A DNA stretch of 64,000 nucleotides from Rhizobium sp. Q54 (GCA_945889645.1 CAMDCA010000004.1:1-64000); one strand, 5' to 3'; shown: positions 25,560-34,567, counted from the stretch's first letter. Numbers and translations are program-made. Notes: generated by a model from the sequence alone, not told the origin.

Positions 25560-26324
25560 TCAGGCCGTCGCCCAGGCGTGCCAGTCGCGCAGCAGGTCGA
25601 GGTCGATGTAAGGCTTGCCGCGGAAGTCTCCGGCCACGGCGCGCACCGGCTCGCCGGGCTCGCCGAAGCAATCGGCCACGGCGATGGCTTCGCCGAAGGT
25701 CTGGTAGTCGGTGTAGCTGGAGTAGGTGACGACCGTTGGAATGCCGGCGCCGAGCGCGGATTCCAATCCGTTGCGTGAGTCTTCGAGCGCCAGGCACTGA
25801 TTCGGATCGAGCCCGAGCTTGTCGAGCGTCCAGGTGTAGATGTCGGGCGCGGGTTTCTTTTTCGGCACGATATTGCCGGCGCCGATCGCTTTAAACCAAT
25901 CCATCCCGACGCCTTCGGGGCAGTGATTGATGAGCGCTGCGACGTTCGGCGCGCTGGTGGTGGTGGCAATGGCCAAGGTCACGCCGGCCGCGCGCGCCTC
26001 GCGCAGGATGCGGGCGACCCCGGTGCGGAGCGGAATCTCGCCGCCTTCCAGTGCCTTCACGTAGTTCGCGGTCTTGGCCTTGTGCAGTCCTTTGACCGTC
26101 TCGACGAAGGTCGCCTCGGGCAGGGCGGCCGGTCGGTCGGTGCGCAGGAAATGCGTGATGCGCTCGACGCCGCCGGTGACGCGCAGGAGCTCACGATACT
26201 TGTCGATGCTCCAGTTCCAGTCGTAGCCGTGCTCACGGAAGGTGCGGTTGAACGCGTGGCGGTGGGCTTCCTCGGTCTCCGCCAGGGTGCCGTCAACGTC
26301 CCAGATCAATGCTTGCAGCGTCAT
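25560..26324 (-). CDS. HAD-superfamily hydrolase, CbbY-like
   Basis: A 254-residue phosphatase of the haloacid dehalogenase superfamily. Motif I is LIWDVDGTLAETEEAHRHAF with nucleophile and acid Asp, motif II AIATTTSAPNV, motif III Lys in NIVPKKKPAPDIYTWTL, motif IV LALEDSRNGLESALGAGI. The cap domain has the CbbY-type helical bundle (FREHGYDWNWSIDKYRELL). CbbY removes xylulose-1,5-bisphosphate in carbon-fixing bacteria, but related hydrolases act on other sugar phosphates, and no Calvin-cycle gene is here. It diverges from mmcB. Confidence 0.87.
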   Translation of the reverse strand: MTLQALIWDVDGTLAETEEAHRHAFNRTFREHGYDWNWSIDKYRELLRVTGGVERITHFLRTDRPAALPEATFVETVKGLHKAKTANYVKALEGGEIPLRTGVARILREARAAGVTLAIATTTSAPNVAALINHCPEGVGMDWFKAIGAGNIVPKKKPAPDIYTWTLDKLGLDPNQCLALEDSRNGLESALGAGIPTVVTYSSYTDYQTFGEAIAVADCFGEPGEPVRAVAGDFRGKPYIDLDLLRDWHAWATA

Positions 26325-26369
26325 CGTAAACTCGATGCGTAGGTTGGGGCGCGGAGATTACACTAGGTC

Positions 26370-26858
26370 GTGGCGCAACTTCTGCCCCTCCCCGTGGAAC
26401 CAGAGTCGATCCCGTCGCCGGACGGTGCGGCCCTGGCGCGCGGCGTCGCGCGAGTGTTCCACGACTTGGGCTATAGCGTGCTGCTGGAGTTCCCACTCGG
26501 CATCGCCCGGCGCGTTGACGTGATGGGCCTGGCACGCGACGGGCGGATGGCGGTCGCGGAGGTAAAGAGTTGCCTCGCCGACTTCCGCGCCGACAGGAAG
26601 TGGACCGAGTACCTGGCGTTCTGCGACGCGTTCTACTTCGCCGTGCCAGAGACGTTTCCGCGCGCCGTGCTGCCGGCGGACAGCGGATTGATCATCGCCG
26701 ACCGTTTCGGCGGCCAGGTGGTGCGCCCAGCCGTTGCGGCCAGGCCGATCGCTGCGGCACGCCGCAAGGCCCTGACGTTGCGCTTCGCGCGCACTGCCGC
26801 CTTCCGCCTGAGCAACACGTTCGATCCGGGCCTGCCGCTGGTGCAGGACCTCGAATAG
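26370..26858 (+). CDS. mmcB: MmcB family DNA repair protein
   Basis: The 162-residue protein is a nuclease-like factor of the alphaproteobacterial damage response. The PD-(D/E)xK-type core is visible as RRVDVMGLARDGRMAVAEVKS, with Asp and the E-x-K pair, followed by DFRADRKWTEYLAFCDAFYF. It starts with GTG. No LexA-type direct repeat was found in the 45 bases before the start. It is a single gene between outward and convergent neighbours (HAD hydrolase and hldD). Confidence 0.82.
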   Translation: MAQLLPLPVEPESIPSPDGAALARGVARVFHDLGYSVLLEFPLGIARRVDVMGLARDGRMAVAEVKSCLADFRADRKWTEYLAFCDAFYFAVPETFPRAVLPADSGLIIADRFGGQVVRPAVAARPIAAARRKALTLRFARTAAFRLSNTFDPGLPLVQDLE

Positions 26859-26859
26859 G

Positions 26860-27846
26860 TCAGCGGTACGGGTTGTCCTTGGACAGGAAGTCCTGGACGT
26901 AGGCGCGCACGCCGTCTTCGAGTGAGTTGAAGGCGCGCGTGTAGCCGGCGGCGCGCAGGCGCCGCATCGGCGCTTCCGTGAAGTATTGGTACTTGCCGCG
27001 GATCGCCTCCGGCGTGTCGATGTACTCGATGTTCGCCTTGGCCTTGAGCGCGCTGAACACCGCAGTCGCCAGATCCTTGAAGCTGCGCGCTTTGCCGGTA
27101 CCGAGGTTGAACAGGCCCGACACCTTCGGGTGATCGAGGAACCACAGCACCACATCGACGACGTCGTCAATGTAGATGAAGTCGCGCGTCTGCGCCCCGT
27201 CGGCGACGCCGTCGCGGTGCGAGCGGAACAGCACCACCGGCTTGCCGGCCGATGCCGCGCCCCAGGCTTGGTGGACGACGCTGCGCTGCGCCGCCTTGTG
27301 ATACTCGTTCGGGCCGTAGACGTTGAAGAACTTGAAGCCGACCCACTGTGGCGGCGCGTTGGTGCCGGAGGCGATCAGGCGCGCGGCCCGGCGATCGAAC
27401 AGGTGCTTCGACCAGCCGTAGGCGTTGAGGGGGCGCAGCTTGCCCAGCTCCGACGGATCGTCGGCGTCGTCGAAGCCCTGGGCGCCGTCGCCGTAGGTCG
27501 CGGCTGACGACGCGTACAGCAGGCGCACGCTGTGCAGCGCGCACCACTCCCACACGGCGAGCGAGAACAAATAGTTGTTCTCCAGCAGCAGGCCGACGTT
27601 GGTCTCGGTCGTCGAACTGATGGCGCCCATGTGGATGATGGCTTCGACGGCTTTTTCGTTGCCGCGCAGGAAATCGAACAGGCCTTCCGGCGGCACGACG
27701 GCCGCCAGCTCACGGGCGGCGAGATTCTGCCAGCGCTCGTCGGACGCCATGCGGTCGCACACCACGATGTCGGTGTGGCGGCGCGCCTCGAGCGCCGCGA
27801 CGATGTTCGAGCCGATAAATCCGGCCCCGCCCGTGACGATGATCAC
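26860..27846 (-). CDS. hldD: ADP-L-glycero-D-manno-heptose-6-epimerase
   Basis: The 328-residue epimerase makes the ADP-heptose used for the lipopolysaccharide inner core. It is a short-chain-dehydrogenase fold with NADP motif IIVTGGAGFIGSNIVAALE at the very N-terminus, ASSAATYG, the catalytic YGWSKHLFD and the family stretch KFFNVYGPNEYHK, with GLFNLGTGKARSF later. GTG at 27846 puts the Rossmann motif directly at the N-terminus and follows the hldE stop by seven bases. It is the last gene of a heptose run. Confidence 0.94.
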   Translation of the reverse strand: MIIVTGGAGFIGSNIVAALEARRHTDIVVCDRMASDERWQNLAARELAAVVPPEGLFDFLRGNEKAVEAIIHMGAISSTTETNVGLLLENNYLFSLAVWEWCALHSVRLLYASSAATYGDGAQGFDDADDPSELGKLRPLNAYGWSKHLFDRRAARLIASGTNAPPQWVGFKFFNVYGPNEYHKAAQRSVVHQAWGAASAGKPVVLFRSHRDGVADGAQTRDFIYIDDVVDVVLWFLDHPKVSGLFNLGTGKARSFKDLATAVFSALKAKANIEYIDTPEAIRGKYQYFTEAPMRRLRAAGYTRAFNSLEDGVRAYVQDFLSKDNPYR

Positions 27847-27853
27847 GGCGTGC

Positions 27854-29338
27854 CTAGCCGCGGCCGCCGCCGGTGGCGGCGCCGATGCGGCGAACGATGT
27901 TGGTGGAACTGGCACCCGGCACCAGGTTGGCAAGGACGACGCGGCCGCCCCACGCACGCACCAAGTCGGCGCCGACCACGGTGGCGACGGTGTAGTCGGC
28001 GCCCTTGACCAGCACGTCGGGGCGCAGTGTTTCGATCAGGCGCAGCGGCGTGTCGTCGTCGAACGGGACGACGAGATCGACCACGGCGAAGGACGCGAGC
28101 ACCGTGGCGCGCGCCGCTTCATCGAGGATCGGGCGCGACTCGCCCTTCAGCCGGCGCACGGAGGAGTCGGTGTTGAGGCCGACCACCAGCCGGCTGGCAG
28201 CGGCGCGGGCCTGGGTGAGCAGCGAGACGTGGCCGGGATGGACGAGATCAAAGCAGCCGTTGGTGAACGCAACGGTCTCGCCGTTGCGGCGCCAGCGCTG
28301 CACGCGATCAAGGGCGCCGGCGAGGTCGACCACCTTGTCGTCGGCGGCGAGCAGGTCGCGCGCATAGAGCGCTTCGAGAACTTCTGTGTGACCGGCGACG
28401 GCGGTGCCGATCTTGCCGACGACGATCCCGGCCGCGACGTTGGCGAGCTCCGCCGCCTGCACCAGCGTCGCGCCGGCAGCCAGCGCGGCGGCGAGGGTCG
28501 CGACGACGGTGTCGCCGGCGCCGGAGACGTCGAATACCTCGCGCGCGCGCACGCGCAGGTGAACGGGGTCGCGGTTGCGCTCGACGACGGTCATGCCGGC
28601 GGCGCCGCGCGTCGCGACGATCGCGCCGACATCTGAATTGGCCATGGCGACCCGCGCCGCGGCGACGACCGCGTTGTCATCGCCCACCGGCATGCCGGTC
28701 GCGGCGGCGAGTTCGCTGGCGTTCGGCGTAAGCACCGCCGCGCCCGCATAGCGGTGGAAGTCCTTGCCCTTTGGATCGACGAGGACGGGAATCTTGGCGG
28801 CCTTGGCCTGGGCGAGCGCTTTGGCGAGAACCGGCGCGCTGATCACGCCCTTGGCGTAGTCGGACACGATGATGGCGCCGGCGCCTTTGCTGCCCTGCTC
28901 GATGCCGGCCAGCAGTCCGGTCGCGGCGGCGGCGCTCGGTGCCGACGAAACTTCGCGATCAGCGCGCAGGAGTTGCTGGCTGCCGCCGATGTAGCGGGTC
29001 TTTTCGGTGGTGACGCGGCCGTGCTCGACCACGACGTGCGGCTCAAGCCCCATGAGGCCGGCAAGCTGGGTCTGCAGCGCGGTCCCGGCAGCGTCGTCGC
29101 CGCGCAGGCCGACCAGCGCCGCGGCCGCGCCCAACGCCGCGACGTTGCGCGCGACGTTGGCAGCACCGCCGACCATCGTCGTCTCGGAGTGCACGCGCAC
29201 GACGGGGATCGGCGCTTCGGGCGAGATGCGCTCGACCGCGCCGGAGACGAAGCGGTCGAGCATGACGTCGCCGACCACGAGCACGCGCGCCTGCGGCAGG
29301 GCGTCGAGCACACCGGCGAGCGCGGAAGGATCAGTCAT
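27854..29338 (-). CDS. hldE: bifunctional heptose-7-phosphate kinase / heptose-1-phosphate adenylyltransferase
   Basis: A 494-residue fusion. The N-terminal PfkB-type kinase (about 1-320) has VLVVGDVMLDRFVSGAVERI, VGGAANVARNVAALG, VLVDPKGKDFHRYAGA and the catalytic DVSGAGDTVVATLAAAL. The C-terminal nucleotidyltransferase (about 345-490) has VAFTNGCFDLVHPGHVSLLTQ and NTDSSVRRLKG. Together they phosphorylate and adenylylate heptose. Upstream gmhA supplies the substrate; the intermediate phosphatase GmhB was not found in the window. All three heptose genes are co-oriented with short gaps. Confidence 0.96.
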   Translation of the reverse strand: MTDPSALAGVLDALPQARVLVVGDVMLDRFVSGAVERISPEAPIPVVRVHSETTMVGGAANVARNVAALGAAAALVGLRGDDAAGTALQTQLAGLMGLEPHVVVEHGRVTTEKTRYIGGSQQLLRADREVSSAPSAAAATGLLAGIEQGSKGAGAIIVSDYAKGVISAPVLAKALAQAKAAKIPVLVDPKGKDFHRYAGAAVLTPNASELAAATGMPVGDDNAVVAAARVAMANSDVGAIVATRGAAGMTVVERNRDPVHLRVRAREVFDVSGAGDTVVATLAAALAAGATLVQAAELANVAAGIVVGKIGTAVAGHTEVLEALYARDLLAADDKVVDLAGALDRVQRWRRNGETVAFTNGCFDLVHPGHVSLLTQARAAASRLVVGLNTDSSVRRLKGESRPILDEAARATVLASFAVVDLVVPFDDDTPLRLIETLRPDVLVKGADYTVATVVGADLVRAWGGRVVLANLVPGASSTNIVRRIGAATGGGRG

Positions 29339-29365
29339 GTGGTCGGCGCGCCTCCCGGCAGGGCC

Positions 29366-29953
29366 TTACACCAGCCCCAGATTGCGCTCGAGCGCGCCGC
29401 ACAGGACCTGGCCGAGGAAGATGTGCATTTCCTGGATGCGGGCCGAGTTGGTGCTGGGCACGACGAGCAGCGGATCGGCCAGGCCGATCATCTTGCCGCC
29501 GCTACCACCGGCGAGGCCGGTGGCCACCATGCCGAGCTCCTTTGCCGCCTCCAGCGCCTTGATGACGTTGAGCGAGTTGCCCGACGTCGAGATGCCGAAC
29601 GCCACGTCGCCTTTGCGGCCGATGGCCTGCAGCTGGCGAACGAAGACGTGTTCGGGGCCGAAGTCGTTGACTGTAGCGGTGATCACCGAAGTGTCGGTGG
29701 TGAGGGCGACCGCACCGAGCGGCTTGCGGTCCTTCGAGTACTTCACCACCAATTCGGCGGCGAGGTGCTGGGCGTCACCGGCGCTGCCGCCGTTGCCGAA
29801 GAACAGGATCTTGCCGCCCTTGGCGAGCGAGTCGGTGCAGGCGCGCACCATCTGGCTGAAGGGCTCGGCGACCTTGGCCAACAACGCGTTGACGACGGCC
29901 GCGTGTTCCGCGTGTTCGCTCCGCAGGTAGGCCATTGCGTCGAAGTTGGTCAC
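29366..29953 (-). CDS. gmhA: phosphoheptose isomerase
   Basis: The 195-residue SIS-domain enzyme converts sedoheptulose-7-phosphate to D-glycero-D-manno-heptose-7-phosphate, the first heptose step. Visible motifs are KILFFGNGGSAGDAQHLAAELVV, ALTTDTSVITATVNDFGPE, AFGISTSGNSLNVIKALEAAK and NSARIQEMHIFLGQVL with the active-site Glu. Length is normal. It begins with GTG, with GGGAGAA just before. It is 27 bases upstream of hldE in the same direction. Confidence 0.95.
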   Translation of the reverse strand: MTNFDAMAYLRSEHAEHAAVVNALLAKVAEPFSQMVRACTDSLAKGGKILFFGNGGSAGDAQHLAAELVVKYSKDRKPLGAVALTTDTSVITATVNDFGPEHVFVRQLQAIGRKGDVAFGISTSGNSLNVIKALEAAKELGMVATGLAGGSGGKMIGLADPLLVVPSTNSARIQEMHIFLGQVLCGALERNLGLV

Positions 29954-30059
29954 TTCTCCCGTCCCTTTGCTCGAGAGTTGGCTGCGCGCGAAGCCTTGGC
30001 GGCTCGGGCCGCCTTCCTGTGCTTGAAGAATGCGGTCGGGGCAAGCGTTTCTTGGCCGC

Positions 30060-30085
30060 GCCCTGGGGCAAAGCCCCGCCAGGGC
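30060..30085 (-). terminator. GC-rich hairpin after the metallophosphatase stop
   Basis: On the minus strand, directly after the metallophosphatase TGA, GCCCTGG pairs with CCAGGGC around an inner GGGGC-TTT-GCCCC stem. No T-tract follows, so it may attenuate rather than end transcription before gmhA, or be a mobile repeat. Confidence 0.4.
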
Positions 30086-30826
30086 TCAACCACCCTCGGT
30101 CCGCATGATACGCCGCTCGGACCCCGCCAGCACGACACCGGAAAGGTGGCCGGTGGCAAAGGCTCCGGTATCGAGGCTGATGCGGGTTGGCGCCAGGATC
30201 GCCTGGCGCATGGGGGTGTGCCCGTGCACGACCACCTTGCCGAAGTCCTGGTCCGAATCGAGGAACTCCTCGCGGATCCACAACAGGTCGTCGCGGCTTT
30301 GGTATTTGAGCGGAATGCCGGGGCGAACGCCCGCATGTACGAAAGCGTAGTCGCCAAACGCCGATTGCAGGGGAAGGCGGCGCAGGAACGCGAGATGCGA
30401 CTTCGGCATCGCTTTGAGCAGACGCGCGCGCATGGGTTCGGGTTCGAGCGTGGCATCGACGCCATAGCTGGCGACGGTGGCCTTGCCACCGTTGTGCAGC
30501 CAGTGGCGGCCGTGCTGGGGATCATCGAGGAAGTTGAGCAGCAGGTCTTCGTGATTGCCTAGCAGGCAGACGACCTCGAAGCCCGGCGGCGGGGCGGCCA
30601 CGAGGATGTCGAGCACGCCCTTGGACTCAGGACCGCGATCGACATAGTCGCCGAGGTACACCAGGACGTTCTTGGCCGGCACCGGCCGCGCCTCGTGCGC
30701 ATCGAGCTCGATCAGCCGCAGCAGGCGCCGCAGCAAATCGGCGCGGCCATGCACGTCGCCGATGGCGTAGACGCGCGTGCCGTCGGGCACGCGGGGCGGA
30801 GCATTGCGGACTTCGTCAGCGTACAC
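30086..30826 (-). CDS. serine/threonine-type metallophosphoesterase (ApaH/PrpA-like)
   Basis: The 246-residue calcineurin-fold phosphatase has the dimetal motifs RVYAIGDVHGRADLLRRLL, VYLGDYVDRGPESKGVLD, VCLLGNHEDLLLNFL, then AFVHAGVRPGIPL and VVVHGHTPMRQ. This layout is that of bacterial serine/threonine protein phosphatase 1 or of diadenosine tetraphosphatase relatives. It starts with GTG, 21 bases after regA ends, so it is probably co-transcribed with the regulator, and it precedes the heptose genes. Whether it dephosphorylates a protein or a nucleotide is open. Confidence 0.88.
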   Translation of the reverse strand: MYADEVRNAPPRVPDGTRVYAIGDVHGRADLLRRLLRLIELDAHEARPVPAKNVLVYLGDYVDRGPESKGVLDILVAAPPPGFEVVCLLGNHEDLLLNFLDDPQHGRHWLHNGGKATVASYGVDATLEPEPMRARLLKAMPKSHLAFLRRLPLQSAFGDYAFVHAGVRPGIPLKYQSRDDLLWIREEFLDSDQDFGKVVVHGHTPMRQAILAPTRISLDTGAFATGHLSGVVLAGSERRIMRTEGG

Positions 30827-30847
30827 GACGGCCGCCGCCGAACGCCG

Positions 30848-31429
30848 CTACTCGCGCGGCGAGTGCTTGGCGAGAATGCGCTGCAGCGTGCGGCGATGCA
30901 TGTTGAGGCGGCGCGCCGTCTCGGACACGTTGCGGTCGCACAGCTCGTAGACGCGGTTGATGTGCTCCCAGCGCACACGGTCGGCCGACATCGGACGCTC
31001 GGGCGGCGGAGCCTTGCCATCGTTGCCGGCGAGCAGCGCAGCTTCGACTTCGTCGGCATCGGCCGGCTTGGCGAGATAATCCACGGCGCCGGCCTTCACG
31101 GCGGCGACGGTGGAGGCGATGTTGCCGTAGCCGGTGAGAATGACGATGCGCATCTCGGGCCGCACCTCGCGCAGCTTTGGCACGACGTCGAGGCCGTACC
31201 CGTCGATCAGGCGCAGATCGACCACGGCGAACTCGGGCGGCGACGACTTCGCCTGGGCCAGCGCTTCGGCGACGCCGGAGGCCGTCTCGACGCGGTAGCC
31301 GCGCGCCCGCATGGCCTGGGCGAGGCGCGAGCGCAGCGGCTCGTCGTCATCGACGATCAATAGGGTGCGCTGGCCCGCGACGGGTGCCGTCTTGGGGGTC
31401 TGCTGCACCAAGGCTCGAGGTTCGTTCAT
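30848..31429 (-). CDS. regA: redox response regulator RegA/ActR/PrrA type
   Basis: A 193-residue global regulator. The receiver domain has TLLIVDDDEPLRSRLAQAMR, phospho-Asp in FAVVDLRLIDGYGLDVVP, ILTGYGNIASTVAAVKAGA and Lys in DYLAKPAD. After a short proline-rich linker (PPPERP) comes the Fis-type helix-turn-helix NVSETARRLNMHRRTLQRIL, nearly invariant in this family. It controls respiration, carbon and nitrogen genes in response to redox in relatives. The ATG overlaps the regB stop by four bases, so kinase and regulator are co-translated. Confidence 0.95.
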   Translation of the reverse strand: MNEPRALVQQTPKTAPVAGQRTLLIVDDDEPLRSRLAQAMRARGYRVETASGVAEALAQAKSSPPEFAVVDLRLIDGYGLDVVPKLREVRPEMRIVILTGYGNIASTVAAVKAGAVDYLAKPADADEVEAALLAGNDGKAPPPERPMSADRVRWEHINRVYELCDRNVSETARRLNMHRRTLQRILAKHSPRE

Positions 31430-32724
31430 GCCTTTGTCTCCGTAACGAGGGCTTCGCGCGGCCAGATCATCTCGAACTGGGCGCCGCCCGTCTTGCGATT
31501 GGAAATCACCATCTCGGCGCCAGTGCGCGCGAGCAGGGTCTTGGCGATGAATACGCCAAGACCGAGGCCTTCGCCATCCTGGCGAGAGGACACGTAGGGT
31601 TCGCCCAACGCGCTGAGGACGTCGTGCGACATGCCCGGCCCGTCGTCGAGGACCTGGATGCGGATGTCGCGGTCGCGCACGTCGGCGCGCACCGTCACCT
31701 TGGTGCGGGCAAAATCCACAGCGTTTTCAATCAGGTTGGTCAGCCCCTGGACGATCTCTGGCCGCCGCACGATGTCGGGCGGACCCTCGGGGGCGACGAT
31801 TTCGAGTTCGACCCCATCGCGGTGATGGGCCGCGGCGGCCTCGCGCAGCAAAGAGGCCAGGCCGATGCGGGGCGAGGACGCCTCGCTGACGCCTTCGGGG
31901 CGTTGGGCAATGCGGCCGAGGATCTCGCGACAGCGGCGCACCTCGCGGACGATCAGGTCGGCGTCGTCGCGCAAGGGCTCGCCGGCCGGGATCGCCCGCG
32001 CCATTTCCTTGGCCGCCATCGCGATGGTGGAGAGCGGTGTGCCGAGTTCGTGGGCCGCCCCGGCGGCGAGGCCGCCGAGGGCCGACATGCGTTGCTCGCG
32101 CGCCAAAGTCAGCTGGGTCTCGACCAGCGCGTCGGACAGGCGGCGGGCTTCCGCCGATACGCGCCACAGGTAGACCGAGAGGAACACCACCGCGACCGAG
32201 ATCGCCGCCCATTGGCCGATCAGGTAGACGACCGGCAGGTGCAACGTTTCGGGGCGCCACGGCAGTGGCTGGTGCCAGACGGCCAGGGCTGAGATGCAGA
32301 CGATCGCCACCACGCCGACCCTCAACGTCGAGCGCAGGCTGAGCACAGTCGCCGACACCGCGACCGGCGCCAGGAACAGAACGACGAACGGGTTGGTCGT
32401 ACCGCCGGTGAGGAACACCAGCACCGCAAGCTGCAGCGTATCGTAGGTGAGGAACAGCGCCGCTTCGGCGTCCGACAGTCGCGTCGAGGCCGGATAGCGC
32501 AGGCTGACGACCACGTTGAGCAGCGCCGAGGCGCCCACCGCCAGCAGCGCGAGGGCGAGCGGCACCTCGAACTCCAATCCGTAGTTCAGGAACAGCAGCG
32601 CGCCGAGCTGGCCCGCCACCGCCACCCAGCGGATGACGACCAGCGTTTGGAGGCGCACGCGGCCCGGCGCGCGGCGGTCGGTCCGCCACGACGTCGCCTT
32701 AGTCGCTTCGGCCGATCTGGTCAT
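31426..32724 (-). CDS. regB: redox sensor histidine kinase RegB/ActS/PrrB type
   Basis: The 432-residue kinase has six hydrophobic segments in the first 200 residues, including the quinone-binding motif in LTGGTTNPFVVLFLAPV. The H-box is AAGAAHELGTPLSTIAMAAKE, followed by the region VREVRRCREILGRIAQ, whose Cys corresponds to the redox-active Cys of RegB. ATP-binding boxes are NLIENAVDFARTKV, LDDGPGMS and GEGLGLGVFIAKTLL. It faces the CobD-like gene upstream on the same strand, with a 93-base gap. All known sensory residues appear retained. Confidence 0.95.
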   Translation of the reverse strand: MTRSAEATKATSWRTDRRAPGRVRLQTLVVIRWVAVAGQLGALLFLNYGLEFEVPLALALLAVGASALLNVVVSLRYPASTRLSDAEAALFLTYDTLQLAVLVFLTGGTTNPFVVLFLAPVAVSATVLSLRSTLRVGVVAIVCISALAVWHQPLPWRPETLHLPVVYLIGQWAAISVAVVFLSVYLWRVSAEARRLSDALVETQLTLAREQRMSALGGLAAGAAHELGTPLSTIAMAAKEMARAIPAGEPLRDDADLIVREVRRCREILGRIAQRPEGVSEASSPRIGLASLLREAAAAHHRDGVELEIVAPEGPPDIVRRPEIVQGLTNLIENAVDFARTKVTVRADVRDRDIRIQVLDDGPGMSHDVLSALGEPYVSSRQDGEGLGLGVFIAKTLLARTGAEMVISNRKTGGAQFEMIWPREALVTETKA

Positions 32725-32817
32725 CTCACCTTCTATCTATGGCGCCGAATGCCGGCCTTGTAGCCGGGGCTGGAAACCGGCGCAAATCTTTGGTTTGACA
32801 TCTTGTCGCGCAGCCGG

Positions 32818-33843
32818 TCAGAGCGGCGCGAAGCGCGCCAAGGTAAGGGCGGCGACGATCGCCAACAGGGCCAGGACCGTGACCCCATACAGGTAGGCGA
32901 CGCGGCGCAGATCGGCGGCGGCAGACGAGCGCAGCACGGCGCCAGCGTCGCCGCTCCAGCGTGCCGCGGCTTTGGCCGCGCCGCCTTTGGACAGGGTCAG
33001 CACCGGCACCGCGATGTTGAAGGCTGCCGTCAGGGCCGCGGCGGTGATGCTGTCGCCCCGGGCACGGAAGCGCGCGCCGCCGCTGCCGAGGGCCGAAAGG
33101 GCGCGCGCACCGCTGGCGCCCGGCGTGAGCACCGCGGCCAACGCGACAAGAAGCGCGGCCAGCCACGCGGGCAACAAGACGAGCGCGGCGCGCAGACGCG
33201 AGGCCGCCATGCCGAACTCTTCGAAGCGCGCAAGGTGCTCGGGCATGGCGCGCGCGGCGGCGGTGACGGCGACCATGACGAGGAGTCCTGGCAAGCCAAG
33301 CAGGGCAAACCAGAACACCGGGGCGATCACGTCACTCGCCAGGCGGTCTCCGGTGCGCACGATCATCGCCCGCGCCAGCGCCGGCGCGTCCATCGTCGCC
33401 GCGTCAGGACCGAGCAACGGTGCGGCAACGCTTAGCGACTCTTCGGCGTTGCTGCCGAGCGCCTTGGCGACGGCGAGCGCGTCCTCCCAACCGGCACGGG
33501 CGCTGATGGCAGCAATCAACACGAAAAGTTCAGCGAGCCAGGCAAAGGGCACGCGCGCCACGGCGACGGCGAATCCCACACCGAGTGCGGCCGCGAGCAC
33601 CACCACGACGGCAACCACGACAGCCCCGCGCAGCAAGCGCTTGCTTTGGCTGCGAGCCGGGCGGTTGAGCCGGCGTTCCAACCAGCCGGTGGCCTCGCCA
33701 AACAGGCGGCCCAGGCCGCTGTTGGCCGGGCCCGGGCGCCAGGCCGTCGGCCACAATCCATCGATGACCAGGGCGGCGACCAGGAGCAGCAAGGCCTCCG
33801 GCGCGGCTCCGAAGCCGGCGACACTGACGTCGAGGTCCCCCAC
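32818..33843 (-). CDS. diverged CobD/CbiB-like membrane protein
   Basis: The 341-residue protein aligns by eye with adenosylcobinamide-phosphate synthase: LLLLVAALVIDGLWPTAW, RLFGEATGWLERRLNRPA, and the strong APVFWFALLGLPGLLVMVAV core, then ARFEEFGMAASRLRAALVLLPAWLAALL. Positions usually conserved are changed: ENLSDG reads GDRLASD, and VNTLDSMIGY reads VTAAARAMPEH. Several membrane segments are visible. No cobalamin gene is nearby; it lies between regB and the SCO genes. GTG at 33843 is preferred to the TTG at 33879. It may be a degraded synthase or a paralogue with a new role. Confidence 0.6.
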   Translation of the reverse strand: MGDLDVSVAGFGAAPEALLLLVAALVIDGLWPTAWRPGPANSGLGRLFGEATGWLERRLNRPARSQSKRLLRGAVVVAVVVVLAAALGVGFAVAVARVPFAWLAELFVLIAAISARAGWEDALAVAKALGSNAEESLSVAAPLLGPDAATMDAPALARAMIVRTGDRLASDVIAPVFWFALLGLPGLLVMVAVTAAARAMPEHLARFEEFGMAASRLRAALVLLPAWLAALLVALAAVLTPGASGARALSALGSGGARFRARGDSITAAALTAAFNIAVPVLTLSKGGAAKAAARWSGDAGAVLRSSAAADLRRVAYLYGVTVLALLAIVAALTLARFAPL

Positions 33844-33937
33844 GGGGCTAGCTTCGGCTCGGGGCCTTGGCGCCGTCAACCGGCCTGCGGCATCCGGACC
33901 GGCGAGGGCAGCGGCCGCAATGGGTTAGAATGGCGCC

Positions 33938-34558
33938 ATGCGGCGCAGCGACTGGCTTTTCGTATTTGTCCTGGCGATGACCGTGGCGGCGGTCGCCGGC
34001 GGCCTGTGGTTCTCCGATTCCGAGAGCGACCGGGCGCGGCGCTCGCTGGGAGGAGAACCGACGGTCGCCGAAGGCGTGCAGATCGGTGGGCCCTTCGAGC
34101 TGATCGACCAGAACGGCACGGCGGTCACCGACAAGGATCTGGTTGGGCACTGGAGCCTGATCTACTTCGGCTACACGTTCTGCCCCGACGTGTGCCCGAT
34201 CACGCTGACGATCCTGACCCAGACGATCGAGGCGCTGGGGCCACTGGGCGACAAGGTCACGCCGATGTTCATCACGGTCGATCCGAAGCGTGACACGGTG
34301 GACGAGTTGCACGCCTACGCCGAGCACTTCCATCCGCGCATGCGGTTCCTGACCGGCACCGATGAACAGGTCACGCAGGTGACGCGCGCGTACAAGATAT
34401 TCCGCGCCATCCGCGAGGAGACGCCGAACGATCCCGACTACTTCGTTGACCACACGTCGCTGGTCTACCTGGTGGGCCCCGACGGGAAGTACGTCACCCA
34501 CTTCGCCCACAATACACCGGCCGCCGAAATGGCGGCGCGCTTGCGGCGCCTTCTCTAG
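33938..34558 (+). CDS. SCO1/SenC family copper chaperone
   Basis: The 206-residue membrane-anchored, periplasm-facing thioredoxin-fold protein delivers copper to cytochrome oxidase. The N-terminal anchor is WLFVFVLAMTVAAVAGGLWF. The copper motif C-x3-C is in FGYTFCPDVCPITLT, and the third ligand His is in VDHTSLVYLVG; MFITVDPKRDT is the family hallmark. SenC/PrrC lies between regB and regA in Rhodobacter; here it is divergent from the CobD-like gene about 1.2 kb from regB. The stop is nine bases before the second SCO gene. Confidence 0.93.
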   Translation: MRRSDWLFVFVLAMTVAAVAGGLWFSDSESDRARRSLGGEPTVAEGVQIGGPFELIDQNGTAVTDKDLVGHWSLIYFGYTFCPDVCPITLTILTQTIEALGPLGDKVTPMFITVDPKRDTVDELHAYAEHFHPRMRFLTGTDEQVTQVTRAYKIFRAIREETPNDPDYFVDHTSLVYLVGPDGKYVTHFAHNTPAAEMAARLRRLL

Positions 34559-34567
34559 GCGCCGGCC

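Noticed and set aside
26325-26369. LexA box before mmcB
   Set aside because: No GTTC-N7-GTTC or GAAC-N7-GAAC repeat is present in the short gap.
28754-30562. 602-aa plus-strand ORF across hldE, gmhA and the phosphatase
   Set aside because: Antisense to three well-supported genes; repetitive Gly/Val/His composition.
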